A DNA stretch of 33,152 nt from an uncultured Clostridia bacterium. GTDB lineage: Bacteria > Bacillota > Clostridia > Oscillospirales > Acutalibacteraceae. Positions 1 through 8,400 of this stretch are shown in pieces. Made by a program: the position numbers and the translations under genes. Below the pieces are notes generated by a model. That model did not search any database and was not told the origin of the DNA. It was given only the letters and a program-made list of their open reading frames with translations. Positions within the stretch are counted from its first letter, which is position 1. The number at the start of each line of letters is the position of its first letter. The stretch is taken from NCBI GenBank assembly GCA_904399395.1, contig CAJFPJ010000039.1, positions 1 to 33,152 on the forward strand, in the 5' to 3' direction.

Positions 1-159
1 TGAAAAGTCTAAAGCAGATAAACAGATAAACAAAAAACTTTGCGTTTACCCTTCAGGGGATGGAAGGCTCAGGCCGCAGCGATAAAACGCTCCGCCTCTT
101 AGGGTTTCCAAATAGGATTCTTGGGATCCAATTCGTCTCCAAGACTTTTCGACACAGGG

Positions 160-190
160 AGAGCCGGAACAATTCGTTCCGGCTCTTTCT
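160..190 (+). terminator. intrinsic terminator
   Basis: An 11-bp perfect stem AGAGCCGGAAC / GTTCCGGCTCT with a 5-nt loop is followed by TTTCT. It would end a rightward transcript entering from the left edge. Confidence 0.7.
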
Positions 191-382
191 GGTTGGTGGC
201 TGCCATTTCCCCTCTGTGATAGAGAAAATCTCTGTTTTTCTTCCTCTTGGGGTGCATACCTTGCAGCATGAGATTTATATGTTTATAAAATATATGGATA
301 TATTGAAAATAAGTACTATGATAAAACTTAAGGGAATTATCAAAAAGAACTTGAGAGGCTGGGCTTTTTACCATGTATTCAT

Positions 383-426
383 AAAAACCCGGTGCCATCT
401 TCAGCCTGAAGATGGCACCGGGTTTT
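383..426 (-). terminator. bidirectional intrinsic terminator
   Basis: A very long stem runs from the A-run at 383 (AAAAACCCGGTGCCATCTTC) to its complement ending in GGGTTTTT. It has A and T runs on both sides, so it can end transcription either way. It lies just downstream of the leftward gene ending at 487. Confidence 0.85.
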
Positions 427-486
427 TGTTGCCTTCAATATGGAAAGTGTAAAAGAGTAACGGAAGCAGACAGGCTTCCCTGGGCT

Positions 487-726
487 TTAACCGTTGAGGG
501 CCTGCATGGCGCTGAAACGAAGACGGAGATACGAAGCCTCCAGTTCCAGGAAGGATTTTTTCCGGCGGATAAGAGTCTCATTCATACGGATCATACGCTT
601 ATCGGTGAAGGGAACCCCCTGGAGATAGAGCTTTTCCATCCGGCGATTCTGAATATCTACCCGAAGCCCCTGCGCCCAGATGCTGAGAGCCAGAAGGATA
701 AAGGTATACCAGTGCAGTGTTTTCAT
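487..726 (-). CDS. small membrane-anchored hypothetical protein (79 aa)
   Basis: I do not recognise the family. The protein starts MKTLHWYTFILLALSIWA, a single hydrophobic segment (about residues 5-19) that could be a signal anchor. A basic, Arg/Lys/Glu-rich helical region follows with no Cys and no known motif. I chose the ATG at 726 because AGGGAG lies about 9 nt upstream; an in-frame ATG at 735 sits directly on that ribosome binding site. The gene forms its own unit, with a promoter-like TTGCAA-16-TATATA upstream and a strong terminator downstream. That compact arrangement is the main reason to believe it. It lies downstream of and on the same strand as the large pseudo-ATPase gene. The function is unknown. 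Confidence 0.55.
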   Translation of the reverse strand: MKTLHWYTFILLALSIWAQGLRVDIQNRRMEKLYLQGVPFTDKRMIRMNETLIRRKKSFLELEASYLRLRFSAMQALNG

Positions 727-774
727 ATGTATCATCTCCCTGAAAATTGTAAGTGTTGCCTAGTTGTATATCGC

Positions 775-802
775 TATATAACGTGTGAAAGCAGATTTGC
801 AA
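775..802 (-). promoter_or_regulatory. candidate sigma-A promoter for the 79-aa gene
   Basis: On the minus strand, TTGCAA (797-802) and TATATA (775-780) are separated by 16 bp, placing the start of transcription about 40 nt before the ATG at 726. Confidence 0.45.
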
Positions 803-914
803 GGGTTCTTTTTCCCTTCGATTTAGAAATGAAGAGCAGTGGGAACCGGTGTAGGATACTCGAATACTCGATTTCTGCAGGTGTTGAAATGTGGGATCTG
901 TGGAACGGCGACTT

Positions 915-3900
915 TTATCCTTGCCGCAGAGCGGGAACGATGCAGATGGCCAGCGCCCAGAAGAGCTCATAGAGAAGCAGGGCTCCCGGCGTGAGCTGGC
1001 TTACGGCGGAACAGCATACCAAAAAGGCGGTGAGCACAAAACCCAGGATGACGGCCACGGCTTGCAGAGCCGTCCCCATGGAGATATTTCCTCTTTGGCG
1101 TATACAGGCTACCAGCATGCGGGCCATGGAGGTGAATTTTCCTTTGGTGGCCAGGGTGGCCTCCCCCTCCGGGTCGGGCTCCTGAAGCATCCGGTAATAG
1201 GGCTCTCCCACACTGTCCGGCAGGATACGAATGGATTCTTCATCCAGATCGAAGCGTTCCGCCAGAAGGGCGGGCGTTATATTGGGGTCACAGGTGCGCA
1301 CCAGAATGGATACCCCATGATCCTCCAGGCGCTGAAGTTCCTCCGTCACCCGAGCCGAAGTGGTGTAGGTAACTAGGAACATGGCCACCAGCTCTCCGCC
1401 GGAGGCCAGGTAGATCAGGTTCCTTTCCCCGGTCAGGTATTTTTTTTCGTAATCCTTTGAAGGGGGCTCGATTCCGTGGCGTTCCAGCATCTCCCGGTTT
1501 CCCACAAGGGTGCGCCGGCCGTTGACCCAGCCCAGGATGCCCAGACCATCCTCATAGAGGATATTTTCCGCCTTGGGGAGGATCTTCTCCTGGCTGCGGA
1601 TCACCTGGCCGAAGAGGTCGCTCAGGGAGCCTCCCACAGCTTTGGTAAGGGCGGTGGCATCCAGAATAGCACCGTCGATGCGCTGGTCGCCAAAGGTGCG
1701 GATCCCGTTCAGAACAATTGTGGAAGGCGGGAAGATATCGCCGCTGTCCACCACTACGGCGTTTACGCCGCTGAAGGTATCAAGAGCGGTGTAACCTGTC
1801 AAGATGGCGCCGCAGCGCTTTCCAAGCTTTGATACGCGGCTCAGGGGAAGCTGCACCGCCAGAAGATTCATAATAGGGATCCATACGCAGCAGCCTGCTG
1901 CAAAGGCGGTAAGGGCCCCGGCAAAATCCCGGGTGAGGTAAAAGGCTGCTCCTCCCAGAAGCAGGGAGGAAAGAAAGCCCACAGGAGAAAGGGTCTGGGC
2001 GGTAAGATCCGCCGGATCCACATCCTCTGAATGGCGAAGAAAATGGTGCAGGAAAGAAGCCTTTCTCTGATAGGCCGCTACCGGCACTCCCGGCACGCAG
2101 TTTTGAGCCATCTGCATGGCGGTATTCACATCTTCCACGCGTTTTACCCCGTATTTCGGGAAGGGCTCCGCCAGAAAGTCAAAATTATGCCGCATGCGCC
2201 TGAGAAGCAGAAGCTTCCCAGCGGAATTCAGGAACAGCCCCAGGGCGGCCAGAGAACAGTAGGTGTTGAGCCCCTCTGCTCCGGAGGCTTCCAGCCTGCC
2301 GGGGAAGAAGAGCAGCACAAGCCCCTGAATAAGGGCTGCCGCTGCTCCCAGAGCTGCGCCGCTGTCTCCATTGGCCTTCAGAGTAAACAAACCCCTTAGG
2401 CCGTTTTTCATCACTTTGCCGCAGAACAGGGCAGATATTAGCAGAAAGAAAATGCAGAATACCGCCCGCAGCACGGCGGGAAATCCCTCCCCGAAAAGGG
2501 GGCCGCCGAAAATCTCCAGAAAGATCACCACCAGAGCCATGAGGCCCGTGGCCATCAACCGGATCAAAAGGGTGTGATGGGTTTTATTCAAATAGCTGCG
2601 GATGGCGGGCTCATCCTCCCGGCAGGTGTAGTCATCCAGAACGGGAACACTGTTCTGTTCCCGGGAAACCCGCTCAAAATCCTCTTCCGGGCGGTTTTCA
2701 GGCTCGTCCGTCCCCATCATCCGGAAGGCTTCCTCCTTGGCTTTTTTTCGAGCGGCCTTCCGCTCCGCCCGGGAGGGCTTTTTGGATTTTTGAATTTTTT
2801 CTTCTGAAGCAAAATTTTCATCAGAGGAAGCTTTGCTCCGGGCGTTGCTTTTTCCCGAGCCGGTTTTCCCGGATTTTCTGCCCTGTGAGGAGCGCATTCG
2901 CATCTCAGGGTGAGAGGGCATGTCCTCCCGGGTGCGGGGATCCACCGGCTGAATAAAGGGGAAAAAGGCGTCTGCGGGAACACCCTTGGAATCGTCTTCC
3001 TTACGAGCCTTTTTTTCCGCTGAGGATTCTTGGGAAGGCTGCGTCTCTCCGTTTTCTTTCTCTGGCGTTTTGATTACGGCCTCTTCAGAAGGTAGGGTGT
3101 GTGTGTTTTCCACCGTTTGTTCATTTTTGGTGGAAAACTCTGCTCGTTCTGGGGATTTCCGCCCTGGTTTCTCAGCATCTGCCCTGTTGCTTATGTAAGC
3201 CGGAGCTGCGGCCCCGGTATCTGTTTCTGTTGGGAGATTGTCTGAAGAAGCGTTTTGGCCTGCCTCTGCTTCCTGCTCTTTCGATATCGTATTTGCCTCT
3301 TTCACCTGAGGGAGAGTTTGTGCCTGTTGGGAAGAGATATCTTCTGCCTCCGGTGTTTTGGAATCATTGGCATGAGAAGCGGGATGGAGGTAATTTTCCA
3401 CTTCCCTGCGGAAGATTTCCTTCAGTTCCGGGGTGTTCAGATCCACGGCGTGAAGGAAAGATGCTCCTTCAGCATTCCCGGCTTCCTCGGAAGATTGCCT
3501 GGCCTCCTCGCCTCTTTCTTCGTGTCCGGCGGCCTCCTCCTGGGAATACGACACCGACGTTGGAGCGGAGCGCCTGGTTTCCAGCCGCAGGATGCGGGGC
3601 TGCAGGGGGGCCTCCGGCAGCTGGGGTTCTTCCCGAGGGGGCGAGGCCTCCTGGGGCTCTGTGCCGGGCTGCGGGGAGGTGGGCTCCTTTATGGGGGCCG
3701 GTTTCCCCGCCTCTTCCCCACGGATTACAGATCCCGCACCGGGAGCGGGCATAGCGGGCATTTCCGGCCCCGGACCAGCGGGAAAATCCACAGGTGCGGG
3801 GGAAACAGGTTCCGCCGGTATAGAGGGAATAGAAGGTGCGGTGGGTTCCGAAGGAGTAGGTGCGGAGGGCTTTTGGGGGCTCTCCGGTTCCGGCATGCGC

Positions 3901-5321
3901 GGCGCTCCGGTTTCCGTTCCTTCCGAGGGTTGAACAGTGCAGGGGGCTGTCTCCTGAGCGGAAACTGGCTCCACATTCGCTGCAGTTTCTTGTGATTCGT
4001 TTTCTTTCTTTTCCTCTGCGGGCGCAGCTTTCATCCCGGGCTGGGGTGTGTCCGCTTCCTCAGATTCCTGGGCAACTTGAAAGTTAACAGCGGGTTCGGC
4101 CTCTTCTTGTTTGGCAATGGGGACGGGCTGGTTTTCCCCCGTTTTCCGCGCCTGCGTTTCTGCCTTTTCAGCGGGCGTTGGAAGAGGGGATTCTTCCAAG
4201 AGAGATTCAATGGGATCGGCGGGAATTACGGGAGCTTCTGCCCCTGGTTTATTTTTTGCAGTTGCTGTACTTCCGGCAATGCTGGAGCTGGAGTCCGCCG
4301 ACAGCTCCTTAACCAGTTCCGGAGGAAATTCCTCTGGGGCTGGTAGACGGTTTTCTTCTGCTGCCTGTTCCCGCAGTGTTTCAGAGGAAAAGGAGAAGAT
4401 CTCCTCCGGCGGGGTGCGGCGATGTTTCTCCCGACGATGGCCATGGCGATGTTCGTGTTCCTGCTCAGCCGCTCGCTCATGAGAGTGGGAAGGGGTGGCA
4501 TGGCTGTGTGTAGTATCCGAAACAGGTTTCACGGGCGCCGACTCTCCAGAAAGGGAAGCGCTTATATCTGCATTCCTGGCTGGAAGGGTGCGGCTTTCAT
4601 TGGAAAGGACGGAAGGATTTTCCCCCTCCCCTTCTGTATACAAATAGGAAAAAGGTGAATCCGTAGTGGGCTTAATTTTTGGGAAGGCCATGGTCTCCTG
4701 ATACTGACGGCGGTATTCCTCAATGGATTTTAGCTTCAGTCCATAATAGGGGTCGTCCGTCGGCAGGCTTTCTTCTTGCCTTTTTTTACGGCGGCTAAAG
4801 AGACCTCGTTTGGCGGGCTTTTGCTCCGCTTCTTTTTTTACTGTATCTCGATTGCCCTTGGCGGCGTTTTTTTCACTGGGCTCTACTTTAATGGCAGGGG
4901 GAACAGCAGGCCTTCTGGGGGAAGGCTCCCGGATAACGGCAGAGGCCTTCCTGCCTTCTTTTTGCAGCTGTTCCTGCTCCTGTTCCGATTCCGGCTTTTT
5001 CGTCTTGCTATTATCCCCGCCGGAAGAAGGGCGGCTCAGGGCGTCTTCAAAAACAGCCGGAGGGATAAAGCGGTTTTCCGGATTGAAAAGCTCACGGCGG
5101 GCGTGCACATCCGCCAGTATTTCATCTATGCTCAGATCCAGATCCACATCTGCTTTAGGGGCGGGCCCACCTTGTTTAGCCTGCGTGGAGCTGGTTTTTT
5201 CCATATCTGTATCCGAAGGTGCCTCGGAGGCCGGATGCTTCCCGGCATTCCCAGCGTTATGGATTTTGCCGGATTCCGCGCCCGGTTCTATCGGCTGCCT
5301 GCGGTGTTTTTCTTTCTCCAT
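915..5321 (-). CDS. degenerate (pseudo-) P-type ATPase with giant disordered N-terminal region
   Basis: The 1468-aa protein has two parts. Residues 1 to ~905 are low-complexity, rich in Pro, Glu, Ala, Ser and Lys, and include a His-rich patch (about 271-300) and a basic stretch just before the membrane (about 845-870). Residues ~915-1468 follow the order of a heavy-metal (P1B) P-type ATPase: hydrophobic pairs at about 917-968 and 987-1040, then 1113-1158, a P-domain start, an N-domain-like GWVNGRRTLVGNREML (about 1264-1279), a P-domain-like segment ending TCDPN (about 1343), and a last membrane pair (about 1416-1464). The catalytic sites are lost. DKTGT is DSGDI (D1192), TGD is TCD, and no GDGxND or TGES is visible. 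ATP-driven transport is therefore unlikely; a scaffold or sensor role is inference. The ATG is supported by GAGGAGG 7 nt upstream. The gene lies 135 bp after rlmB on the same strand and may be co-transcribed. Confidence 0.85.
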   Translation of the reverse strand: MEKEKHRRQPIEPGAESGKIHNAGNAGKHPASEAPSDTDMEKTSSTQAKQGGPAPKADVDLDLSIDEILADVHARRELFNPENRFIPPAVFEDALSRPSSGGDNSKTKKPESEQEQEQLQKEGRKASAVIREPSPRRPAVPPAIKVEPSEKNAAKGNRDTVKKEAEQKPAKRGLFSRRKKRQEESLPTDDPYYGLKLKSIEEYRRQYQETMAFPKIKPTTDSPFSYLYTEGEGENPSVLSNESRTLPARNADISASLSGESAPVKPVSDTTHSHATPSHSHERAAEQEHEHRHGHRREKHRRTPPEEIFSFSSETLREQAAEENRLPAPEEFPPELVKELSADSSSSIAGSTATAKNKPGAEAPVIPADPIESLLEESPLPTPAEKAETQARKTGENQPVPIAKQEEAEPAVNFQVAQESEEADTPQPGMKAAPAEEKKENESQETAANVEPVSAQETAPCTVQPSEGTETGAPRMPEPESPQKPSAPTPSEPTAPSIPSIPAEPVSPAPVDFPAGPGPEMPAMPAPGAGSVIRGEEAGKPAPIKEPTSPQPGTEPQEASPPREEPQLPEAPLQPRILRLETRRSAPTSVSYSQEEAAGHEERGEEARQSSEEAGNAEGASFLHAVDLNTPELKEIFRREVENYLHPASHANDSKTPEAEDISSQQAQTLPQVKEANTISKEQEAEAGQNASSDNLPTETDTGAAAPAYISNRADAEKPGRKSPERAEFSTKNEQTVENTHTLPSEEAVIKTPEKENGETQPSQESSAEKKARKEDDSKGVPADAFFPFIQPVDPRTREDMPSHPEMRMRSSQGRKSGKTGSGKSNARSKASSDENFASEEKIQKSKKPSRAERKAARKKAKEEAFRMMGTDEPENRPEEDFERVSREQNSVPVLDDYTCREDEPAIRSYLNKTHHTLLIRLMATGLMALVVIFLEIFGGPLFGEGFPAVLRAVFCIFFLLISALFCGKVMKNGLRGLFTLKANGDSGAALGAAAALIQGLVLLFFPGRLEASGAEGLNTYCSLAALGLFLNSAGKLLLLRRMRHNFDFLAEPFPKYGVKRVEDVNTAMQMAQNCVPGVPVAAYQRKASFLHHFLRHSEDVDPADLTAQTLSPVGFLSSLLLGGAAFYLTRDFAGALTAFAAGCCVWIPIMNLLAVQLPLSRVSKLGKRCGAILTGYTALDTFSGVNAVVVDSGDIFPPSTIVLNGIRTFGDQRIDGAILDATALTKAVGGSLSDLFGQVIRSQEKILPKAENILYEDGLGILGWVNGRRTLVGNREMLERHGIEPPSKDYEKKYLTGERNLIYLASGGELVAMFLVTYTTSARVTEELQRLEDHGVSILVRTCDPNITPALLAERFDLDEESIRILPDSVGEPYYRMLQEPDPEGEATLATKGKFTSMARMLVACIRQRGNISMGTALQAVAVILGFVLTAFLVCCSAVSQLTPGALLLYELFWALAICIVPALRQG

Positions 5322-5456
5322 AGGGCGTCCTCCTCACCGTTATCATTTATGGTCATAATCATTCCAAGAATCTATCAATATGCGCTGTATATAGTTGTAC
5401 CAATTAGGCTTCGTGTTAGGTTTCCGAATTTTTCGTCTCAATCTCAGGGCCCCTTG

Positions 5457-6353
5457 CTATTTCCGACTCTGAAAGGCTGGGAGCCCGGCCCGCTGCCGGG
5501 CGGCCTCATAACAGAGCACGCCACAGGCCACGGATGCATTCAGGGAATTGATGTGGCCTTTCATAGGCAGAGAGAGGATAAAATCACATTTTTCCTTTAC
5601 CAGCCGGCTGACGCCAAAACCCTCAGAGCCGATTACCAAAGCTATAGGGCCTGTGAGATCCACCGAGCACCAGGCTTCTCCATCCATATCTGCGGCGTAG
5701 ATCCATACGCCCCGGCGCTTGAGCTCTTCCATGACGGATGAAAGGTTGGCTACCCGGCACACAGGAACGTATTCCACTGCGCCCGCCGAAGTTTTCCCCA
5801 CAGCCCAGCTCAGGCCTACCGAGCGGCGGCTGGGCAGAATGACGCCGTGCGCACCTGCGCATTCCGCCGTGCGCAAAATGGCTCCCAGATTGTGGGGATC
5901 CTCCAACCCGTCTGCAATGAGAAAGAAGGGGGCTTCTCCCCTCTCCTCTGCCAGGCGGAAGAGATCCTCCAGAGATGCGTATTCCTTTACGGCCGCCAGA
6001 GCGACCACTCCCTGATGGGCGGCTCCTCCGCTGAGGGAATCCAGCTTTCTGGAATCCGTTTCCTTTATAACGGCTCCCGCATCCCGGGCCTTTGCAGCCA
6101 AAGCGGCCAAAGAGCCCCTGAGGGCGCCCTTTCCCACATACAAGGTGTCGATAGGCCGTTTGTTGCGAAGGGCTTCTGTCACAGCATTGCGGCCGATCAG
6201 CACGTCGTTGTGAGGTTCCCGGGTTGCTGGGGAAGGTTTGACTGGAGCTTTCTTTTGGTGCTCCTGATGTGCCGTCACAGCTGAAGCGGCTGTATCTGTT
6301 TTAGTATGAGCCTTGTAACCAGAATTAAAAGGGCGTTTTTTTCGTTCGTCCAT
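5457..6353 (-). CDS. rlmB: 23S rRNA (guanosine-2'-O-)-methyltransferase RlmB / TrmH-family
   Basis: This is a SpoU/TrmH-family S-adenosylmethionine-dependent 2'-O-ribose methyltransferase, 298 aa. After a basic, variable N-terminus of about 50 residues comes the substrate-binding domain (HNDVLIGRNAVTEALRNKRP). The trefoil-knot catalytic domain follows with the three family motifs: DGLEDPHNLGAILRTAE, LVIGSEGFGVSRL and LPMKGHINSLNASVACGV. These match RlmB, which modifies G2251 (E. coli numbering) in the peptidyl-transferase region of 23S rRNA. A related tRNA/rRNA target cannot be excluded from sequence alone. I start it at the ATG at 6353, with GGAGG 8 nt upstream; an in-frame TTG five codons earlier overlaps that binding site. 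The usual clostridial neighbours such as cysS and mrnC are not visible; the pseudo-ATPase gene follows directly. Confidence 0.9.
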   Translation of the reverse strand: MDERKKRPFNSGYKAHTKTDTAASAVTAHQEHQKKAPVKPSPATREPHNDVLIGRNAVTEALRNKRPIDTLYVGKGALRGSLAALAAKARDAGAVIKETDSRKLDSLSGGAAHQGVVALAAVKEYASLEDLFRLAEERGEAPFFLIADGLEDPHNLGAILRTAECAGAHGVILPSRRSVGLSWAVGKTSAGAVEYVPVCRVANLSSVMEELKRRGVWIYAADMDGEAWCSVDLTGPIALVIGSEGFGVSRLVKEKCDFILSLPMKGHINSLNASVACGVLCYEAARQRAGLPAFQSRK

Positions 6354-7677
6354 GGTAATATCCTCCAATTTTTCCTTTCAACCGCCCCGGAGAAAATCCA
6401 ATGGCGCTTGCGTTCCTCTCTAGAGAAAAGCAGACTCTGTATTCCTGGAATTTTCTACCGCCTTTTTTCAACAATATTTTCATCTTTTTCAACATCACTG
6501 GTTGAAAGTTCTTGCTTCCTATCAAAAAAAGCCTGTAGCTAAGGGATTTTTTAGGATTTTTCTTTTTTCAACGCTTTCGACATTTTGAGTTGAAAACTTG
6601 CCCGCATATACGGGGGTGTTGATATAACAGTATACCATATTTTTATCAAAAAAAAGGGGAAATTGACGAAGGAAAGCAAAAATTTTCCCATAGGAAAAGT
6701 TTTCCACTTTTTCTGGTGCAGTTTTTTGGCGGATGTGCAGTGAATTTTGCAGAAAAACTGGGCAAATCCGGGCAAAACGCGTCAATATCCCGATTTTTGA
6801 AGATTTACTCTTCTCTGGGGTTTCCTCTTTGTATAAATAATTTAAAGAATTCTTAATTTTAATAATAAGATCAGTTATACCCTTTGTAATGAATATGTTG
6901 ACATAATCCAGGTGGATAAGTTTTCAATAGGTGTGGAAAACTCGGTGGAAAGTGTGAAAAACTCGCTGAAGGCCTGCTAATCCTGAAAAAGAGAGATGTG
7001 GAATGGGCAGTAAAAACATTTTTTATGTAAACGCAGAACAAGATTTAAGTTCAAAACTCTTCGTAAAAAACTACCATTGATAAGCGGCAAAAATGCGAAT
7101 ACATGTTTGGTAAAACTCGCCGGAGAGTTCAGAAAACAATCACACAGGAAATTTACAGTTAGTTTAGAGGAAAATCCGGAAAAGTTTTACACATACATGT
7201 GGAAAAGAACGGTGTATGCAGAGCTTTTTCCAGCCGAGAATAGATTTTTACCAGAAGATATGATACAATACAGCCTGGGTAATGACATAGGAGTAGGCTC
7301 TGTACTATACGAAATGAATGAAATATCTTCTGCAGGAAAGTTTTCCACAGGCGGCTGAATTTGGAATGAACGCAATACAAAGGGGTTATCTCTTCTGTAA
7401 AACCTGTATATTGAATATTAATCTGAAATAGAAATATGTTTATCATCAAGATGAAAAAACGACAAATTTTTCGCTTTTTAATAAGCTCTCCAAACCGGTA
7501 GATGTGGCTTGGGGAGCGGTCTGGAGAAGTTTTCCACAATCAGGCTGTGGAAACTGTGAAAAATTCGATAAATGCCAACAGAACGCGGAGGAAAGGACGG
7601 AAAAATCCTTCCGAACAGGTTTCCGGCTCTCCGCAGAGAGTGGCTGAAGGCCCAGAAGGCAAAAGGAGGAATCAGGG
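6354..7677. other. 1.3-kb non-coding region with DnaA-box cluster and AT-rich stretch
   Basis: No coding sequence with a ribosome binding site is visible. The region holds many near-consensus DnaA 9-mers (TTATCCACA-like, here mostly TTTTCCACA): plus-strand orientation at 6700, 7185, 7341 and 7530; reverse orientation at 6911, 6932, 6944, 6953, 6997, 7198, 7546 and 7555. A very AT-rich segment (about 6828-6890) sits directly left of the tandem boxes at 6911-6961, as a DNA-unwinding element would. Genes left of it run leftward and genes right of it run rightward. dnaA, dnaN, rpmH and rnpA are not in the window, so calling it oriC is inference; a DnaA-binding reservoir or regulatory site is the alternative. 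Confidence 0.6.
6464..6597. repeat. TTTTTCAAC short repeats
   Basis: The 9-mer TTTTTCAAC occurs at about 6464, 6485 and 6564. Its reverse form GTTGAAA occurs at 6501 and 6589. All lie just upstream of rlmB (minus strand). They may be weak DnaA-like sites or sites for another protein. Confidence 0.4.
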
Positions 7678-8400
7678 TTGAAGGAAGATATTTGCAGCAT
7701 ACCTATAAGCGAATTGTTTGAACCTAAAGAGGGCTGCCCCCTCTGCCGGATGGATAAGATGCTGGAGGACCGGCTGGCTGAATATATTACGGGGGCCGCC
7801 ATGATGGAGCCGGATGTGCGTATAGAAACCAACCGGCTTGGTTTCTGCGCCCGACATTTTGATAAAATTACAGCCGTGGGCAGCCGCCTTTCTGTGGCCC
7901 TTATTCTGGAAAGCCATCTGAAGGAGCTGGAAGAGAGGGCCTTTGAAGGTACAGAAACAAAGAAGAAGTTGTTTGGATCCTCTGCTCCTCAGGGGCATGG
8001 GCCGGGGGAAACTTGCTTTATTTGTGAAAATATGGAAAAAAACCGGAATCATCTGGTGGAAAGCCTTCTGCACCTTTGGCTTAGAGAGGCGGAATTCCGC
8101 CAGCTTTATCGGGAACAGGAGTGCCTCTGCCTTCCCCACAGCCGATTGCTTCTGAAAGCGGCGTCCGCCATGAACCGCAAGGGAATGGAGGCATTTTTCA
8201 CCGATACAAAGGAACTTTCCATGAGCTACCTGAAAGAGGTGGGCAAGGATATCACTCATTTCTGCCGGATGTTCGATTACCGGAACAAAAATGCAGATTG
8301 GGGCAATTCCAAGGATGCTATTGAGCGTTCCATCGCCTGGCTTACAGGACGCATGACGCCAGAGGACGATAAGCCTCCTATGGGAGGAGCGGGCCGGTGA
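7678..8400 (+). CDS. DUF6062 family Cys-rich protein
   Basis: A 240-aa soluble protein matching what I recall as DUF6062, a Clostridia family of unknown function. It carries paired metal-ligand-like motifs: CPLC (20-23) with CARH (57-60), and CFIC (113-116) with CLCLPH (149-154). This suggests two pseudo-repeated metal sites, probably zinc. The start is TTG at 7678, with AAAGGAGG about 8 nt upstream; no better-placed ATG exists. The stop overlaps the GTG start of the DNA glycosylase gene, so the two are translationally coupled. Whether it acts with the repair enzyme is unknown. The family call is from memory of the motif pattern. Confidence 0.8.
   Translation: MKEDICSIPISELFEPKEGCPLCRMDKMLEDRLAEYITGAAMMEPDVRIETNRLGFCARHFDKITAVGSRLSVALILESHLKELEERAFEGTETKKKLFGSSAPQGHGPGETCFICENMEKNRNHLVESLLHLWLREAEFRQLYREQECLCLPHSRLLLKAASAMNRKGMEAFFTDTKELSMSYLKEVGKDITHFCRMFDYRNKNADWGNSKDAIERSIAWLTGRMTPEDDKPPMGGAGR

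Larger units (their letters stand above)
1..486. other. non-coding left edge with two terminators
   Basis: I found no convincing gene here. Open frames in this stretch have no ribosome binding site and cross the two strong hairpins listed separately. The first ~150 bases may be the 3' end of a transcript coming from the left, ended by the hairpin at 160-190. I compared it with tRNA, tmRNA, SRP and RNase P RNA signatures by eye and recognised none. Confidence 0.5.

Noticed and set aside
4776-5741. 321-codon plus-strand open frame
   Set aside because: Antisense to the N-terminus of the pseudo-ATPase and the end of rlmB; no ribosome binding site and no recognisable protein.
7077-7539. Open frames of 93-126 codons on both strands in the DnaA-box region
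   Set aside because: No ribosome binding sites, and they pass through the DnaA-like boxes. The Lys/Phe-rich composition follows from AT-rich DNA.
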